Source: Vogesella oryzae (GTDB lineage Bacteria > Pseudomonadota > Gammaproteobacteria > Burkholderiales > Chromobacteriaceae). Taken from it: a stretch of 64,000 bases of DNA. Positions 8,252 through 17,825 of this stretch are shown piece after piece. Each line of letters opens with the position of its first letter. Position 1 is the stretch's first letter. The notes beneath the pieces are model-generated. The model did no database searches. It was not told where the DNA came from and saw only the letters and a program-made list of their open reading frames with translations. The DNA lies in assembly GCF_902829295.1 (NCBI RefSeq), contig NZ_CADEPL010000020.1:1-64000 (forward strand). The letters run 5' to 3'. A program made the translations under genes and the position numbers.

Positions 8252-8656
8252 ATGGGTCACAGCATTCCCTGGGAAGAACTGGAAAAACAGGCGCGTGCCG
8301 CAGCCAGGCAGGCTTACGTCCCCTATAGCCGTTTTGCGGTGGGGGCGGCGTTGCTGACCAGTGATGGTCGCATCGTGCGCGGTTGTAACGTGGAAAACGC
8401 GTCTTACGGGCTGACCAACTGTGCCGAGCGCACCGCTATCTTTACTGCCCGGGCCGAGGGTATGCGCGAGGTGGTCGCCATCTGTATCTACACGCCCACC
8501 AGCGCACCAACCCCGCCCTGTGGCGCATGCCGCCAGGTGCTTAACGAGTTCGGGCCGACTATGGTGGTGCGGACCATCTGTGATGGTGGCGAGCAGGTCA
8601 ATACCACGCTTGATGCGTTATTGCCGGGCGCGTTTGGGCCAAAAAATCTGGGCTGA
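8252..8656 (+). CDS. cdd: Cytidine deaminase
   Basis: 134 residues, the size of homotetrameric zinc cytidine deaminases. It converts (deoxy)cytidine to (deoxy)uridine in pyrimidine salvage. The zinc and catalytic residues are all present: C57-A-E59 in NCAERTA, and C90 and C93 in PPCGACRQ. YVPYSRFAVGAAL near 22 and GCNVENASYG near 44 are family signatures. ATGGAGAATCGCC precedes the ATG. Monocistronic, convergent with tilS across a short hairpin. Confidence 0.95.
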   Translation: MGHSIPWEELEKQARAAARQAYVPYSRFAVGAALLTSDGRIVRGCNVENASYGLTNCAERTAIFTARAEGMREVVAICIYTPTSAPTPPCGACRQVLNEFGPTMVVRTICDGGEQVNTTLDALLPGAFGPKNLG

Positions 8657-8678
8657 TCGGCTTGTTGCTACATAACCC

Positions 8679-8706
8679 ACCGTGTTCCGATGTCGGAGCA
8701 CGGCGG
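8679..8706. terminator. Candidate hairpin terminator between cdd and tilS
   Basis: CCACCGTGTTCCGA and TCGGAGCACGGCGG form a 14-bp stem with two non-Watson-Crick (G-T or A-C) positions between convergent genes. A strong T run is missing, so termination is likely but not certain. Confidence 0.5.
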
Positions 8707-8714
8707 ATTGCTTT

Positions 8715-10022
8715 CTAGAGATGGCGATGTATCGCAGTCGGTTGCCACCGTGGCCACCAGCCATCCTCTTCCAGTCCACCTTCTGCAAGCGCAATGCCAG
8801 GCACCCCCAGCAGCTTGCCCTCTGTGCTGCGCAGTAGTGGCCAGTCGTCGCGCAACAGTGCTGGTACCGCCTGTTCCTGGAACAGCTTTTTGATCTGCTT
8901 ACGGCCAACCCTTGTTGGCAGCATCTCGCCCCCTTGGCGGGTAGTCAGTACCAGCTCCCTTCCCTGCCAGTTGCCGGGCAAGCCGCGCCCACGTTGCCAG
9001 CTTAGTTCTCCACATGCGCCGTGCCAATTCTCGCCGACCCGGCAACGCTGTGGCCATGCGGTCGGTTCTGGATTGGTTCTGAGTAAGCCCAGTGTGTCGC
9101 GATAGCGATATAGCTCAAAACCGGGTAGCGCCAACCTGGCGGACTCGCCGGCTGCCAATGTCGACAGTAAGGTGTTGAGTGCATCCGGAGATGGCGGCGG
9201 GCAATGCAGCTGTGTCAGCCAGGCTAGCAACAGATTGCGCTGTCGTGGCGGGCTAAGGGACAGCAAGGCCGAAACTTGTATGTCATCAGGTGTGGCGCAT
9301 TGTTGCAGGTCTAGCGCCGCCATGTCGTCGAGAATGGCGGCCGCATCGGCCATGCGCTGTGCGCTGCGCAGTAGCTGGGTGTCCAGTTGTGGCAATCGCT
9401 GCCGCAATGCCGGCAGAGTTTCCAGTCGCAAGTGGTTGCGCAGGTAGTTGGCCGTATCGCTATTGGAGTCGTCCTCAACCCATTGCAGCCTGTGCATTGT
9501 TGCGTATTGCTGCAAGGTGCTGCGGTCAACCTGTAGCAGTGGGCGCCACAGGGTTTTGCCTCGCCACTGTCGACACGCTGGCATGGCTGCCAGTGCCCGT
9601 GGGCCGCCTCCGCGTAGCAATTGCAGCAATACAGTTTCGCTTTGGTCATCAGCATGCTGCGCCAGGGCAATCGCTGCTGCCGGTGATGCGGCAAAAGCCC
9701 GATAGCGGGCGTCGCGCGCCACTGCCTCAAGACTTTCGCCACCGGACTTCTGTAATGACGCATGCACGATGCGCAGTGGCACCTTGTATTGAGCGCAAAG
9801 TTGGCCGCAAAACGCCTCCCAGTCGTCAGCGTGCTGGCTGATGCCGTGATGTACGTGAAGCGCACTGAGGGTTGGGCCATTGGCCTCATCGCGCCAACGG
9901 CAAAGCAGGTGCAGTAGTACACAGGAGTCCAGTCCACCGGAGAGTGCCACTTCCAAATGACAAAGGCCGGACAAACTGTCCGGCCAGTGGGCAATCAGCT
10001 GTGGTAGCAGATCAGGCTGCAT
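8715..10022 (-). CDS. tilS: tRNA(Ile)-lysidine synthase
   Basis: 435 residues; converts C34 of the CAU-anticodon tRNA(Ile) to lysidine using ATP and lysine, so that it reads AUA. The PP-loop ATPase motif SGGLDS lies at 28-33, followed by the TilS-type [16 protein letters not shown] and [23 protein letters not shown] central TilS domain and the C-terminal lysine/KH-like domain ([11 protein letters not shown]) complete it. I chose the ATG at 10022, which overlaps the end of accA by 11 bases with AAGGA just upstream; an ATG at 10040 would add six residues. Cotranscription with accA is likely. Confidence 0.92.
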   Translation of the reverse strand: MQPDLLPQLIAHWPDSLSGLCHLEVALSGGLDSCVLLHLLCRWRDEANGPTLSALHVHHGISQHADDWEAFCGQLCAQYKVPLRIVHASLQKSGGESLEAVARDARYRAFAASPAAAIALAQHADDQSETVLLQLLRGGGPRALAAMPACRQWRGKTLWRPLLQVDRSTLQQYATMHRLQWVEDDSNSDTANYLRNHLRLETLPALRQRLPQLDTQLLRSAQRMADAAAILDDMAALDLQQCATPDDIQVSALLSLSPPRQRNLLLAWLTQLHCPPPSPDALNTLLSTLAAGESARLALPGFELYRYRDTLGLLRTNPEPTAWPQRCRVGENWHGACGELSWQRGRGLPGNWQGRELVLTTRQGGEMLPTRVGRKQIKKLFQEQAVPALLRDDWPLLRSTEGKLLGVPGIALAEGGLEEDGWWPRWQPTAIHRHL

Positions 10023-10977
10023 CTTCCTTGAAGCGGCCATAGCTCATCAGGCGATCAAAGCGGGTTTTCAACAGCTCGGTGACGTCGCGGCTGGATGCTT
10101 CTTTCAGCTGCTCCTGCAGTACGCGTTTCAGCGCCGCCATCATGGCCGGATGGTCGCGATGAGCGCCACCGAGAGGCTCGTTGACTACGCGGTCGATCAG
10201 GCCGAGTGACTTCAGGCGCGGAGCGGTGATGCCAAGCGCCTCTGCGGCATCGGCCGCGCGCTCTGCGGTCTTCCACAGAATGGAGGCGCAACCTTCTGGC
10301 GAGATTACCGAGTAGGTCGAGTACTGCAGCATGTTGACGTAGTCGCCGACGGCAATTGCCAGTGCGCCGCCGGAGCCGCCTTCGCCAATAACGGTCACGA
10401 TCACCGGCACTTTCAGGCGTGCCATTTCATACAGATTGCGGCCGATGGCTTCAGACTGGCCGCGTTCTTCTGCACCAATGCCCGGGTAGGCGCCCGGGGT
10501 GTCAACAAAAGTAATGATCGGCAGGCCGAATTTTTCGGCGGTGCGCATCAGGCGCAGGGCTTTGCGATAGCCTTCCGGACGCGGCATGCCGAAATTGCGG
10601 TAAATTTTTTCTTTGGTGTCACGGCCCTTCTGATGGCCGATAACCATTACCGGTTGGCCGTTGAAACGGGCCAGGCCGCCAACAATTGCCGGATCATCGG
10701 CATAGGCGCGATCGCCATGCAGTTCCTGGAAGTCGGTGAACAGACTGCCAACATAATCCAGGGTGTAGGGGCGTTGCGGGTGGCGTGCCACAATGGCAAT
10801 TTGCGAAGGCGTCAGTTTGCTATATAGGGTCTTGGTCAGTTCCTGACTCTTTTTCTGCAAACGCGCAATCTCTTCCGAGATATCGAGGACGGAATCGTCT
10901 TGGACGAAACGCAGTTCCTCTATCTTGTTCTCGAGCTCTGCAATCGGCTGCTCAAAATCAAGAAAGGTCGGCTTCAT
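10012..10977 (-). CDS. accA: Acetyl-CoA carboxylase carboxyltransferase subunit alpha
   Basis: 321 residues, the normal AccA length. With AccD it transfers the carboxyl group from biotin on AccB to acetyl-CoA, the first committed step of fatty-acid synthesis. The N-terminal helix [22 protein letters not shown] and the crotonase-like core with [22 protein letters not shown] and [11 protein letters not shown] (oxyanion region) are typical. The ATG at 10977 was chosen because it matches the family start; 13 extra in-frame residues upstream are not conserved. tilS overlaps its 3' end. Confidence 0.96.
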   Translation of the reverse strand: MKPTFLDFEQPIAELENKIEELRFVQDDSVLDISEEIARLQKKSQELTKTLYSKLTPSQIAIVARHPQRPYTLDYVGSLFTDFQELHGDRAYADDPAIVGGLARFNGQPVMVIGHQKGRDTKEKIYRNFGMPRPEGYRKALRLMRTAEKFGLPIITFVDTPGAYPGIGAEERGQSEAIGRNLYEMARLKVPVIVTVIGEGGSGGALAIAVGDYVNMLQYSTYSVISPEGCASILWKTAERAADAAEALGITAPRLKSLGLIDRVVNEPLGGAHRDHPAMMAALKRVLQEQLKEASSRDVTELLKTRFDRLMSYGRFKEDAA

Positions 10978-11094
10978 GCTTAGGTTCCGATTAGGGACAA
11001 TCGAGCAATGATACATGAGCAGTTTGCTTCACGCATCACCCTGTCAGACAAAATGCCGTAGGCATCTTAAATAGCAAAAACAGGTGCTTGAAAA

Positions 11095-11151
11095 TTTGCA
11101 TGCAAAAATTTGCGAATAGCCCTTGCAGCCCCGCCGTTGCTGTGTTTTAAT
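11095..11151 (+). promoter_or_regulatory. Strong stable-RNA promoter for the tRNA-Val/tRNA-Asp unit
   Basis: TTGCAG at 11123-11128 and TTTAAT at 11146-11151 are separated by exactly 17 bases and followed by a GC-rich discriminator, the pattern of growth-rate-controlled tRNA promoters. Just upstream, 11091-11112 is AT-rich and contains the palindrome TTTGCATGCAAA (11095-11106), placed where an UP element or Fis site would be. Confidence 0.7.
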
Positions 11152-11205
11152 TCGCCTCCTCGCTGAACGACGCAGCAAAAACAGCTGCTTCAGCAACGAA
11201 TTTTC

Positions 11206-11281
11206 GGGCGTTTAGCTCAGTTGGTAGAGCGTCTGCCTTACAAGCAGAATGTCGGCGGTTCGACTCCGTCAACGCCCACCA
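11206..11281 (+). tRNA. tRNA-Val (anticodon UAC)
   Basis: A 76-base cloverleaf with encoded CCA. The acceptor stem GGGCGTT pairs with AACGCCC, the D-arm is GCTCAGTTGGTAGAGC, the anticodon loop CTTACAA carries TAC, and the T-arm contains GGTTCGACTCC. It is followed 11 bases later by tRNA-Asp. Confidence 0.97.
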
Positions 11282-11292
11282 AGCTTTAGGTT

Positions 11293-11369
11293 GGAGCGGT
11301 AGTTCAGTTGGTTAGAATACCGGCCTGTCACGCCGGGGGTCGCGGGTTCGAGTCCCGTCCGCTCCGCCA
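11293..11369 (+). tRNA. tRNA-Asp (anticodon GUC)
   Basis: A 77-base cloverleaf with encoded CCA. The acceptor GGAGCGG pairs with CCGCTCC, the D-arm is GTTCAGTTGGTTAGAAT, the anticodon loop CTGTCAC carries GTC, and the T-arm is CGGGTTCGAGTCCCG. It is the second gene of a two-tRNA transcript ended by a clear terminator. Confidence 0.97.
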
Positions 11370-11378
11370 ACATCATGC

Positions 11379-11406
11379 AAGCCTTTCCTCATGGAAAGGC
11401 TTTTTG
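11379..11406 (+). terminator. Rho-independent terminator of the tRNA transcript
   Basis: AAGCCTTTCC and GGAAAGGCTT pair around TCAT, followed by TTTGCTTTT. Confidence 0.9.
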
Positions 11407-11505
11407 CTTTTCACCTGCCCTTTCGGGCAAATCTCCAGCCGACAACAGAACAAGTCATGTCTTTGGCGTAAGCTAGCAATCTAGCCACTCGCCGCAGAAA
11501 ACATC

Positions 11506-13386
11506 ATGACCACACCGCAAGCATTCTTTGATCAGCTGAACCAGGAATACCTGCAGATTCACAAGGCCAAGGAAGACCTGTTCTGGGCCACTTATATGGC
11601 CACCAGCGATGATCACGCCGGTTTTGCCTGCGCCGAACAGGCATTCAAGGATTTCATCTCAAGCCCACAAAAGCTGGCGCAGACCCGCGAACAGTTGGCC
11701 GCCGTTCGTGCGCAGCCCGCCAGCAGCGAGCGAGACGCGCTGATGCATGGTTTGGAGGGATGGCTGGCACTGTTTGAGGCCAACATCATCGACAACGATG
11801 CTGCTCGCCAGTTAATGGCAGAGCTGATCGACGCCGAGGCGGCGCTGTTCGCCCGTAAGCGCGAGCTGGTTTTACGTCATCGCAACGAACAGGGCGAGGA
11901 AGAGGAAGCCACCTTGGGCATGTTGGCGACCAATATCAGTCTGAACAGTTGTGCCGAGTGGCGCAAAAGCTCTTACGACGCTTTCCGCCAGCTTGAGCAG
12001 TGGGTGCTGGACAATGGATTTATCGAAATCGTTCGTCTTCGTAACCGGCTGGCCCGCGCATTGGGATTCGCCAATTACTTCGACTACAAGGTGCGCAAAA
12101 ACGAGCAGATGAGCTCGGCGCAGCTGTTTGCCATTCTGGATGACTTTGAAGTTGCTACGCGCGACGCCAATCAGCGTGCTTTGGCACAGCTACAGGCACA
12201 GCATGGTACCGAGGCCACACTGCCGTGGAGCATCCGCTATCACATGAGCGGCGACGTGGTGCGCCAGATGGATCCGTACCTGCCCTTCTCGCAGGCGCTG
12301 CGGCGCTGGGTGCAAAGCTTCCGTCGTCTGGGTATCACTTATCGTGGCGCCACGCTGCAGCTGGACTTGCTGGAGCGCAAGGGCAAATATCAGAACGGCT
12401 TTTGCCACGGCCCGGTACCCACCTTCTACGACCGCGATGGCAACTGGGTAGCCGGCCAGATCAATTTTACCGCCGAGGCCAAACCGGACCAGGTGGGTAG
12501 CGGCCATCGCGCCATCAACACCCTGTTCCATGAGGGTGGCCACGCCGCGCATTTTGCCAACGTCACCCTGAATTCGCCCTGCTTCTCGCAGGAATTCGCC
12601 CCCACATCGATGGCATACGCCGAAACGCAGTCGATGTTCTGCGATAGCCTGCTGGACGATGCCGACTGGTTGAAACGCTACGCCGTCAACGCCAGCGGCG
12701 AACCCATGCCGGATGAGCTAATCCGAGCCCGCATCGAGAGCAGCCAGCCTTTCCGCGCCTTTAATGAACGGATGCTGGCCGTGGTTGGTTACTTTGAACG
12801 CGCCCTGTATCAGTTGGGTGACAACGAACTGACCGCGGCCAACATACTGGCGCTGGCGCGCAGCACCGAGCAGCAGATTTTGGGCGTGGATAGCCCGCGC
12901 CCGCTGCTGGCCATTCCGCATCTGCTGAACCAGGAGTCTGCCGCCGCCTATCATGGCTACCTGCTGGCCAATATGGCGGTCCACCAGACTCGTGCTTATT
13001 TCCTGCAGCGTTTTGGCTACCTGACGGATAACCCGGCCATCGGGCCACTGCTAGCACAGCACTACTGGGCGCCCGGCAACAGCATCAGCCACGATGCCAC
13101 GCTGCGCAATCTGACCGGCGAAGGTTTCAGTGCGCGTCATCTGGCAGGGGCCTGTAACCAGAGCAGTGAACAAGCGTGGCAGCAGGCGCAAGACAGCATG
13201 GCCGCCGCGGAAACGCGCCGTTACCCGCAGGACTATCCTGCCACGTTGGCTGCCGTGATTCGTGTGGTGGATGGCGTTGAGCTACTGGCAGACAATGCGC
13301 TGTCCGATGAAGACATGTGCCGGCAGTTCGAAGCGGCAATCGCCAAGCGCTACCCGGCAACGGTCCAACAGAATGCGGCCAACTGA
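11506..13386 (+). CDS. M3 family zinc metallopeptidase (oligoendopeptidase-like)
   Basis: A 626-residue cytosolic metallopeptidase of family M3 (thimet oligopeptidase/PepF clan). The zinc motif HEGGH is at H342-E343-H346, and a downstream SMAYAETQSMFCD segment carries the expected third-ligand glutamate region. The rest is alpha-helical, as in M3 enzymes, which cleave oligopeptides inside a closed channel. There is no signal peptide. The substrate cannot be inferred. The ATG at 11506 follows a weak leader without a strong Shine-Dalgarno. It is monocistronic and ends at a very strong terminator. Three 9-mer repeat copies lie at 11694, 12835 and 13375, the last at the stop codon. Confidence 0.85.
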   Translation: MTTPQAFFDQLNQEYLQIHKAKEDLFWATYMATSDDHAGFACAEQAFKDFISSPQKLAQTREQLAAVRAQPASSERDALMHGLEGWLALFEANIIDNDAARQLMAELIDAEAALFARKRELVLRHRNEQGEEEEATLGMLATNISLNSCAEWRKSSYDAFRQLEQWVLDNGFIEIVRLRNRLARALGFANYFDYKVRKNEQMSSAQLFAILDDFEVATRDANQRALAQLQAQHGTEATLPWSIRYHMSGDVVRQMDPYLPFSQALRRWVQSFRRLGITYRGATLQLDLLERKGKYQNGFCHGPVPTFYDRDGNWVAGQINFTAEAKPDQVGSGHRAINTLFHEGGHAAHFANVTLNSPCFSQEFAPTSMAYAETQSMFCDSLLDDADWLKRYAVNASGEPMPDELIRARIESSQPFRAFNERMLAVVGYFERALYQLGDNELTAANILALARSTEQQILGVDSPRPLLAIPHLLNQESAAAYHGYLLANMAVHQTRAYFLQRFGYLTDNPAIGPLLAQHYWAPGNSISHDATLRNLTGEGFSARHLAGACNQSSEQAWQQAQDSMAAAETRRYPQDYPATLAAVIRVVDGVELLADNALSDEDMCRQFEAAIAKRYPATVQQNAAN

Positions 13387-13395
13387 ATCGTTACG

Positions 13396-13434
13396 CAATA
13401 AAAACACCCCGCATTTTGCGGGGTGTTTTTATTG
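13396..13434. terminator. Strong bidirectional terminator
   Basis: An 18-bp perfect stem (13396-13413 with 13417-13434) around a TTT loop, with ACCCCGC/GCGGGGT core and A5/T5 flanks. It serves the convergent M3 peptidase and dsbB genes. Confidence 0.93.
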
Positions 13435-13473
13435 GCTGCCTGCGTAGCAGCCTGGCTACTGGTGAGCAGCGGT

Positions 13474-13962
13474 TTACACCTTGCGCCAGCCGTTCCACAG
13501 TGCAGCAGCAATCAGCGCCACGAACAGCAGCCCGGTCCACAGCGGCATCGACTGGCCCAGAAACACCCAATTGATTTCCGCGCATTCGCCGCTGCCCTTG
13601 AACACGGTGGCCAGTACTTGCGATAGCGGTAGCGTTTGCAGCATGAAGTCCAGCCCCGGACCGCATGCTGGCACCTGATCCTTGGGGAGGTGCTGCAGGT
13701 AGACATGCCAGGCCGATACCATGCCGCCAGCCAATGCGGCTAATGCAACCAGTAGTGCGGCCAACTTTGCTGCCAGGCGGCGCGGATTGACGATGGCAAA
13801 AATGGCGGCGAGAACACCCGTGGCAATAATGCCTACGCGCTGGAAAATACAAAGCGGGCATGGCTCCAGCCCCAATACATGCTGTGCATACAGTGCATAC
13901 CCCATTGCACCGGCACATACGATAGCAATGGCGGCAAAGACCTGCCGTTGACTCAGATTCAT
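13474..13962 (-). CDS. dsbB: Disulfide bond formation protein DsbB
   Basis: 162 residues with four predicted membrane helices. DsbB reoxidises periplasmic DsbA and passes electrons to quinone in the inner membrane. The first periplasmic cysteine pair is C35-P-L-C38 and the second is C100 and C127, all four present, with R near 42 (FQR) at the quinone site. GGGAGAAGC precedes the ATG. No dsbA lies in the window. A 9-mer repeat copy is at 13757. Confidence 0.95.
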   Translation of the reverse strand: MNLSQRQVFAAIAIVCAGAMGYALYAQHVLGLEPCPLCIFQRVGIIATGVLAAIFAIVNPRRLAAKLAALLVALAALAGGMVSAWHVYLQHLPKDQVPACGPGLDFMLQTLPLSQVLATVFKGSGECAEINWVFLGQSMPLWTGLLFVALIAAALWNGWRKV

Positions 13963-14009
13963 GCTTCTCCCTTACGTTACAAATGATGGCTGCCAGGCAA
14001 GGCAGACCT

Positions 14010-15146
14010 TCAGTATTTCAGAAAATTCAAAATTTCTACTTCGCGAGTCATCGCGTCGCGATAACCCAGCTCGATAAGTTCTTTGCAGTACGCCGGTTCA
14101 AACAGCAGGTAACTGGCAAGGACCGAGCCGCGTCGGCGCATCGCCCCTGCTCCGCGCATCAGGAAGCGCATGGCCGGCGGAAAGGTATGCACGTATTTAT
14201 GGGCAATCGACTCCAGTGACATGCTGGGCGAAATATTGAATACCTCTACCCGCTTTAGCTGCGTTCGGCCACTACTGCGCACGTGCTCGTCAATCAGGGA
14301 AACCGTATGGTTGACCCGTGTCAGCCGCTCCATGTCGGCTTCCATGCTGTCAAAAAACACGCTGTTAAGCAGGTGACCGAAAATGGTGGCCAAGGTTGGT
14401 TGATCGGCTTGTGCGCGGCGCTCGGCGCGTTGCCGGTGTGCCGAATGCAGTCCGATGACAAATAGTCGCTCCGCACCAAGGTGCAATGCTGGCGATAGCG
14501 GTGCCATCTGCCGGATCGCGCCATCGCAATAGAAGCGGCCATCAATCGTGGCGGCGGGGAAAATCAGCGGAATGGCGGAGGTGGCCATCAGGTGGTCAAC
14601 GCCGATGCTTTCCCTCACACCGTGTCGCTGATGGCGACTCCACTCGTCAATATCCGCGGCACCTTCGAAAAAGCTGACGGACTGCCCGGTGCTATAGCAG
14701 GATGCCGTTAATGACAGCGCACGCAAGTCGCCACGCTCGATAGAATGGGAAATGCCGGCAAACTGCACCGAACCGGCCAGAAGCTCGCGCAGCGGTGCGT
14801 TATCCAGAAAGCTGGAGGGGTTGTGAACCAACTTGCCGCCGGTAAACACCGAGCCGCCCCACTGCAGAAAGGCGCGGGCAAAAAACGGCCAGTCTGCACG
14901 GTAGACATCGGTGACGTGCAGCCCTTTCCACATTTTGGCCAGAAAAGCAGTTGCGCGCCGGAAGTGCGTGGCGCCTGCGGCCAACCCTACTGCGTTTATC
15001 GCGCCGGCCGAAGTGCCGCTAATGATGGGAAACGGATTGCCTTCATTACGTGGCAGCATGTGCGCCACGGCCATCAGGACGCCCACCTGGTAGGCGGCTC
15101 GTGCGCCACCACCGGCCAGTACCAGGCCCACCGCAGGTTTTGTCAT
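14010..15146 (-). CDS. Patatin-like phospholipase family protein
   Basis: 378 residues with the patatin catalytic set: oxyanion-hole [11 protein letters not shown] near residue 12, nucleophile S46 in GTSAG, and the Asp of the catalytic dyad in [12 protein letters not shown]. Patatin lipases hydrolyse acyl esters of phospholipids or other lipids. There is no signal peptide or membrane segment, so it is probably cytoplasmic. The C-terminal part is basic and contains [25 protein letters not shown] precedes the ATG at 15146; the longer frame to 15230 would overlap pmbA. It lies about 80 bases downstream of pmbA on the same strand. A motif copy is at 14977-14986. Confidence 0.88.
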   Translation of the reverse strand: MTKPAVGLVLAGGGARAAYQVGVLMAVAHMLPRNEGNPFPIISGTSAGAINAVGLAAGATHFRRATAFLAKMWKGLHVTDVYRADWPFFARAFLQWGGSVFTGGKLVHNPSSFLDNAPLRELLAGSVQFAGISHSIERGDLRALSLTASCYSTGQSVSFFEGAADIDEWSRHQRHGVRESIGVDHLMATSAIPLIFPAATIDGRFYCDGAIRQMAPLSPALHLGAERLFVIGLHSAHRQRAERRAQADQPTLATIFGHLLNSVFFDSMEADMERLTRVNHTVSLIDEHVRSSGRTQLKRVEVFNISPSMSLESIAHKYVHTFPPAMRFLMRGAGAMRRRGSVLASYLLFEPAYCKELIELGYRDAMTREVEILNFLKY

Positions 15147-15226
15147 GATCCGCTCCCCTTTTTTTCTCATTATGGGACAGCATCGCAAATCTACATGGCC
15201 GGCTTGTTTGCCGGTCATGTAGGTAC

Positions 15227-16579
15227 TCAAGCCTCGCCGGCGACCATCATTTTTTCGAGCAAGACCGAGCCCATGTGACGACTGCCGCGGCGGTCGATGT
15301 CGTCACCGATGGCGTCGATATGCAGCAGCATGTCACGCAGATTGCCGGCGATGGTGAATTCTTCCACCGGATAGGCGATCACCCCGTTTTCTACCCAGAA
15401 GCCACTGGCGCCGCGCGAATAGTCGCCGGTCACCATGTTGACGCCATGCCCCATCAGCTCGGTTATCAGCAGCCCGGTTCCCATGCGCTGCAAGAGTGCA
15501 GTCAAACCACCGTTCAGGGTTGGTCGCACCAGCAGATTATGGGCGCCGCCAGCATGACCAGTGCTTTGCATGCCGAGTTTGCGTGCCGAGTAGCTGCCCA
15601 GGAAATAACCTTGCAGCACACCGTTGCTGACCAGCTCGCGCTGCCGGGTGGCTACGCCCTCTTCGTCGTAACAGCCACTGGCCAGGCCGCGCAGCACAAA
15701 CGGATCCTCGCTGATGTTCAGCAGTGGCGCAGCAATCTGGGTGCCCAGCGAATCCATCAGGAAACTCGATTTGCGGTACAGGCTACCGCCGCTGACCGCC
15801 TGCACCAGACTGGACAGCAGGCCGCCAGCCACTGGCGCCTCGAACAATACCGGGTACTGCCCGGTTTTTACCCGGCGGCCATCCAGGCGTCGTACGGTCC
15901 GTTCGCCGGCAATGCGGCCAACCTCGGCAGCGGCAAGCAGGTCGTCAGGATGACGAGCGCTGCTGTACCAGTAGTCACGCTGCATACTGTCACCGCCGGT
16001 TGCCACTACCGCCGCCGACAGGCTGTGGCGCGAGGTGGACTGGCTACCGACAAAGCCATTGCTGTTAGCGTAGCAGTGCCGGCTCACATGGCTGGAAATG
16101 CTGCCACCTTCGGAATTGCTGATGCGGCTGTCTACGGTACGGGCGGCAGCTTCGCATTCGCGGGCGATATCGATGGCCTGCTCTACTGGCAGTGTCCATG
16201 GGTGGTACAGATCCAGGTCGCGTGCAGCGGCCGGATTGAACAGCAACGCGGGGTCAGCCAGGCCGGCGCAATCGTCCTCGGCGGTGTAGCGGGCAATATT
16301 CAAGGCGGCGGCCACGGTGTCGGCCAGTGCCTTGTCCGAGAAATCGGAGGTGCTGGCATGCCCTTTTCGCTGCCCCAGATAAACCGTCAGGGAAATGCCC
16401 TTGTCACGGTTGTACTCGATTGTTTCGACTTCGGCCATGCGCACCGAGACGTTCAGGCCGCAGCTTTCCGATACGTCGGCCTCGGCGGCGGTGGCGCCAT
16501 TGCTGCGAGCCAGATCGAGCATGCGGCCAACAATGTTTTCCAGGTCCGATTCGCTATAAGAAAAAATCTGTTCAGACAT
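15227..16579 (-). CDS. pmbA: Metalloprotease PmbA/TldE
   Basis: 450 residues of the TldD/PmbA (U62) family. With TldD it forms a heterodimeric protease that acts on unfolded or microcin-type peptides and helps remove antitoxin CcdA in E. coli; PmbA itself lacks the zinc-binding HExxxH of TldD, and I see none here. Family features are the N-terminal [14 protein letters not shown], the central [10 protein letters not shown] and the glycine-rich C-terminal [16 protein letters not shown]. It is divergent from darP, as in many proteobacteria. tldD is not in the window. Repeat copies are at 15914 and 16523. Confidence 0.92.
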   Translation of the reverse strand: MSEQIFSYSESDLENIVGRMLDLARSNGATAAEADVSESCGLNVSVRMAEVETIEYNRDKGISLTVYLGQRKGHASTSDFSDKALADTVAAALNIARYTAEDDCAGLADPALLFNPAAARDLDLYHPWTLPVEQAIDIARECEAAARTVDSRISNSEGGSISSHVSRHCYANSNGFVGSQSTSRHSLSAAVVATGGDSMQRDYWYSSARHPDDLLAAAEVGRIAGERTVRRLDGRRVKTGQYPVLFEAPVAGGLLSSLVQAVSGGSLYRKSSFLMDSLGTQIAAPLLNISEDPFVLRGLASGCYDEEGVATRQRELVSNGVLQGYFLGSYSARKLGMQSTGHAGGAHNLLVRPTLNGGLTALLQRMGTGLLITELMGHGVNMVTGDYSRGASGFWVENGVIAYPVEEFTIAGNLRDMLLHIDAIGDDIDRRGSRHMGSVLLEKMMVAGEA

Positions 16580-16683
16580 ATCTGTTTTCCGCGTTTATAG
16601 GCACATTGCACGCCTTGCTCGGGCGGCCGTGCGGGGTGATTTCCGGTATCATACCAGCTTGACACTTTAAGCAAGCTTTACCA

Positions 16684-17250
16684 ATGGCTACTGATTACCT
16701 GAACGAAGACGAAAACGGCTTGCCTCCCAGTCGCTCCCAGCTTAAACGCGATAGTGAAGCGCTGCAGGACCTGGGACGTGAGCTGACCGATCTGCCCGCT
16801 GCCAAGCTCAAGAAAATGGAGCTTGATGAGCAACTACTGGTGGCAGTGCTGGACTACCAGCGCTTTACCGCCAACGGTGCCAAGCGTCGCCAATTGCAAT
16901 ACATCGGCAAGCTGATGCGTGGCATTGACCCGGCGCCGATCGAAGAAAAACTCGCAGCGCTGCGTGGCGATGCCAGTGCGCATACCAACTGGCTGCATCT
17001 GCTGGAACGCTGGCGCGAGCGCATGCTGGAAGACGACAAGCACGTGCAGCAGTTTATTTCCGAGTTTCCGGAGGTGGATGTGCAGCAATTGCGCACCACG
17101 GTACGCAATGCCCGCAAGGAACGTAGCGAGGAAAAGGCCCCCAAGGCCGCTCGCCAGTTGTTCCAGATGATCAAAGACCTGATTCCGCAGCAAGGCAAAC
17201 AGAAGAACGCTCCGGAAGATGAATTCGACAGCGGAGAAGAACAGGAATGA
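16684..17250 (+). CDS. darP: Dual-action ribosomal maturation protein DarP (YjgA, DUF615)
   Basis: 188 residues, highly charged and helical, of the DUF615/YjgA family. DarP binds pre-50S particles and promotes 23S rRNA folding late in assembly. The start SRSQLKRDSEALQDLGRELTDLPAAKLKKMELDEQLL is the diagnostic segment. The C-terminus is acidic (EDEFDSGEEQE), longer than in E. coli. It is divergent from pmbA, the conserved arrangement, and its stop overlaps the mog start by four bases (ATGA), indicating translational coupling. Confidence 0.92.
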   Translation: MATDYLNEDENGLPPSRSQLKRDSEALQDLGRELTDLPAAKLKKMELDEQLLVAVLDYQRFTANGAKRRQLQYIGKLMRGIDPAPIEEKLAALRGDASAHTNWLHLLERWRERMLEDDKHVQQFISEFPEVDVQQLRTTVRNARKERSEEKAPKAARQLFQMIKDLIPQQGKQKNAPEDEFDSGEEQE

Positions 17251-17825
17251 CGCTGAAAATCGGGCTGGTATCGATTTCTGATCGCGCCAGCCAGGGGGTT
17301 TATGAGGACAAGGGCATTCCTGCGCTTGTCGATTGGCTGGCGCTGGCGATTTCATCCCGATTTGAAACCGTTACCCGACTGATTCCGGACGAGCAAGCAC
17401 TGATCGAGCAAACGCTGAAACAGCTGGTCGATGAAGAAGGTTGCCATCTGGTGCTGACCACCGGCGGCACCGGTCCATCCCCGCGCGACGTGACACCAGA
17501 GGCAACGCTGGCGGTTGCCGACCGTGTAATGCCCGGCTTTGGCGAGCAGATGCGTCAGGTCAGCCTCAAATTTGTCCCGACGGCGATTTTGTCTCGGCAA
17601 GTGGGTGTTATCCGCAAGCAAAGTCTGATCCTTAACCTGCCCGGGCAACCCAAGGCGATTCGCGAGACGCTGGAAGGCGTCCGCGAAGAAGGTAGTATTG
17701 CCGTGCCCGGCATTTTTGCTGCGGTGCCCTACTGTCTGGATCTGATCGGCGGTCCGTACGTCGAAACGCGTGCCGAAGTGGTTAAGGCCTTCCGGCCTAA
17801 ATCGGCGATCAAACCGCAAAGCTGA
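17247..17825 (+). CDS. mog: Molybdopterin adenylyltransferase
   Basis: 192 residues of the MoaB/Mog fold. Mog adenylates molybdopterin before molybdate insertion in Moco synthesis. KIGLVSISDRASQGVYEDKGIPAL at the start, the TTGGTGPSPRDVTPEAT loop near 72 and NLPGQPKAIRETLEG near 133 are typical of Mog rather than MoaB. It overlaps darP by four bases and yheT by one, forming a three-gene unit. No other Moco genes are in the window. Confidence 0.92.
   Translation: MTLKIGLVSISDRASQGVYEDKGIPALVDWLALAISSRFETVTRLIPDEQALIEQTLKQLVDEEGCHLVLTTGGTGPSPRDVTPEATLAVADRVMPGFGEQMRQVSLKFVPTAILSRQVGVIRKQSLILNLPGQPKAIRETLEGVREEGSIAVPGIFAAVPYCLDLIGGPYVETRAEVVKAFRPKSAIKPQS

Noticed and set aside
15275-16600. Plus-strand open frame of 441 codons opposite pmbA
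   Set aside because: Lies wholly antisense to a conserved 450-residue gene and has no recognisable motifs or ribosome-binding site.
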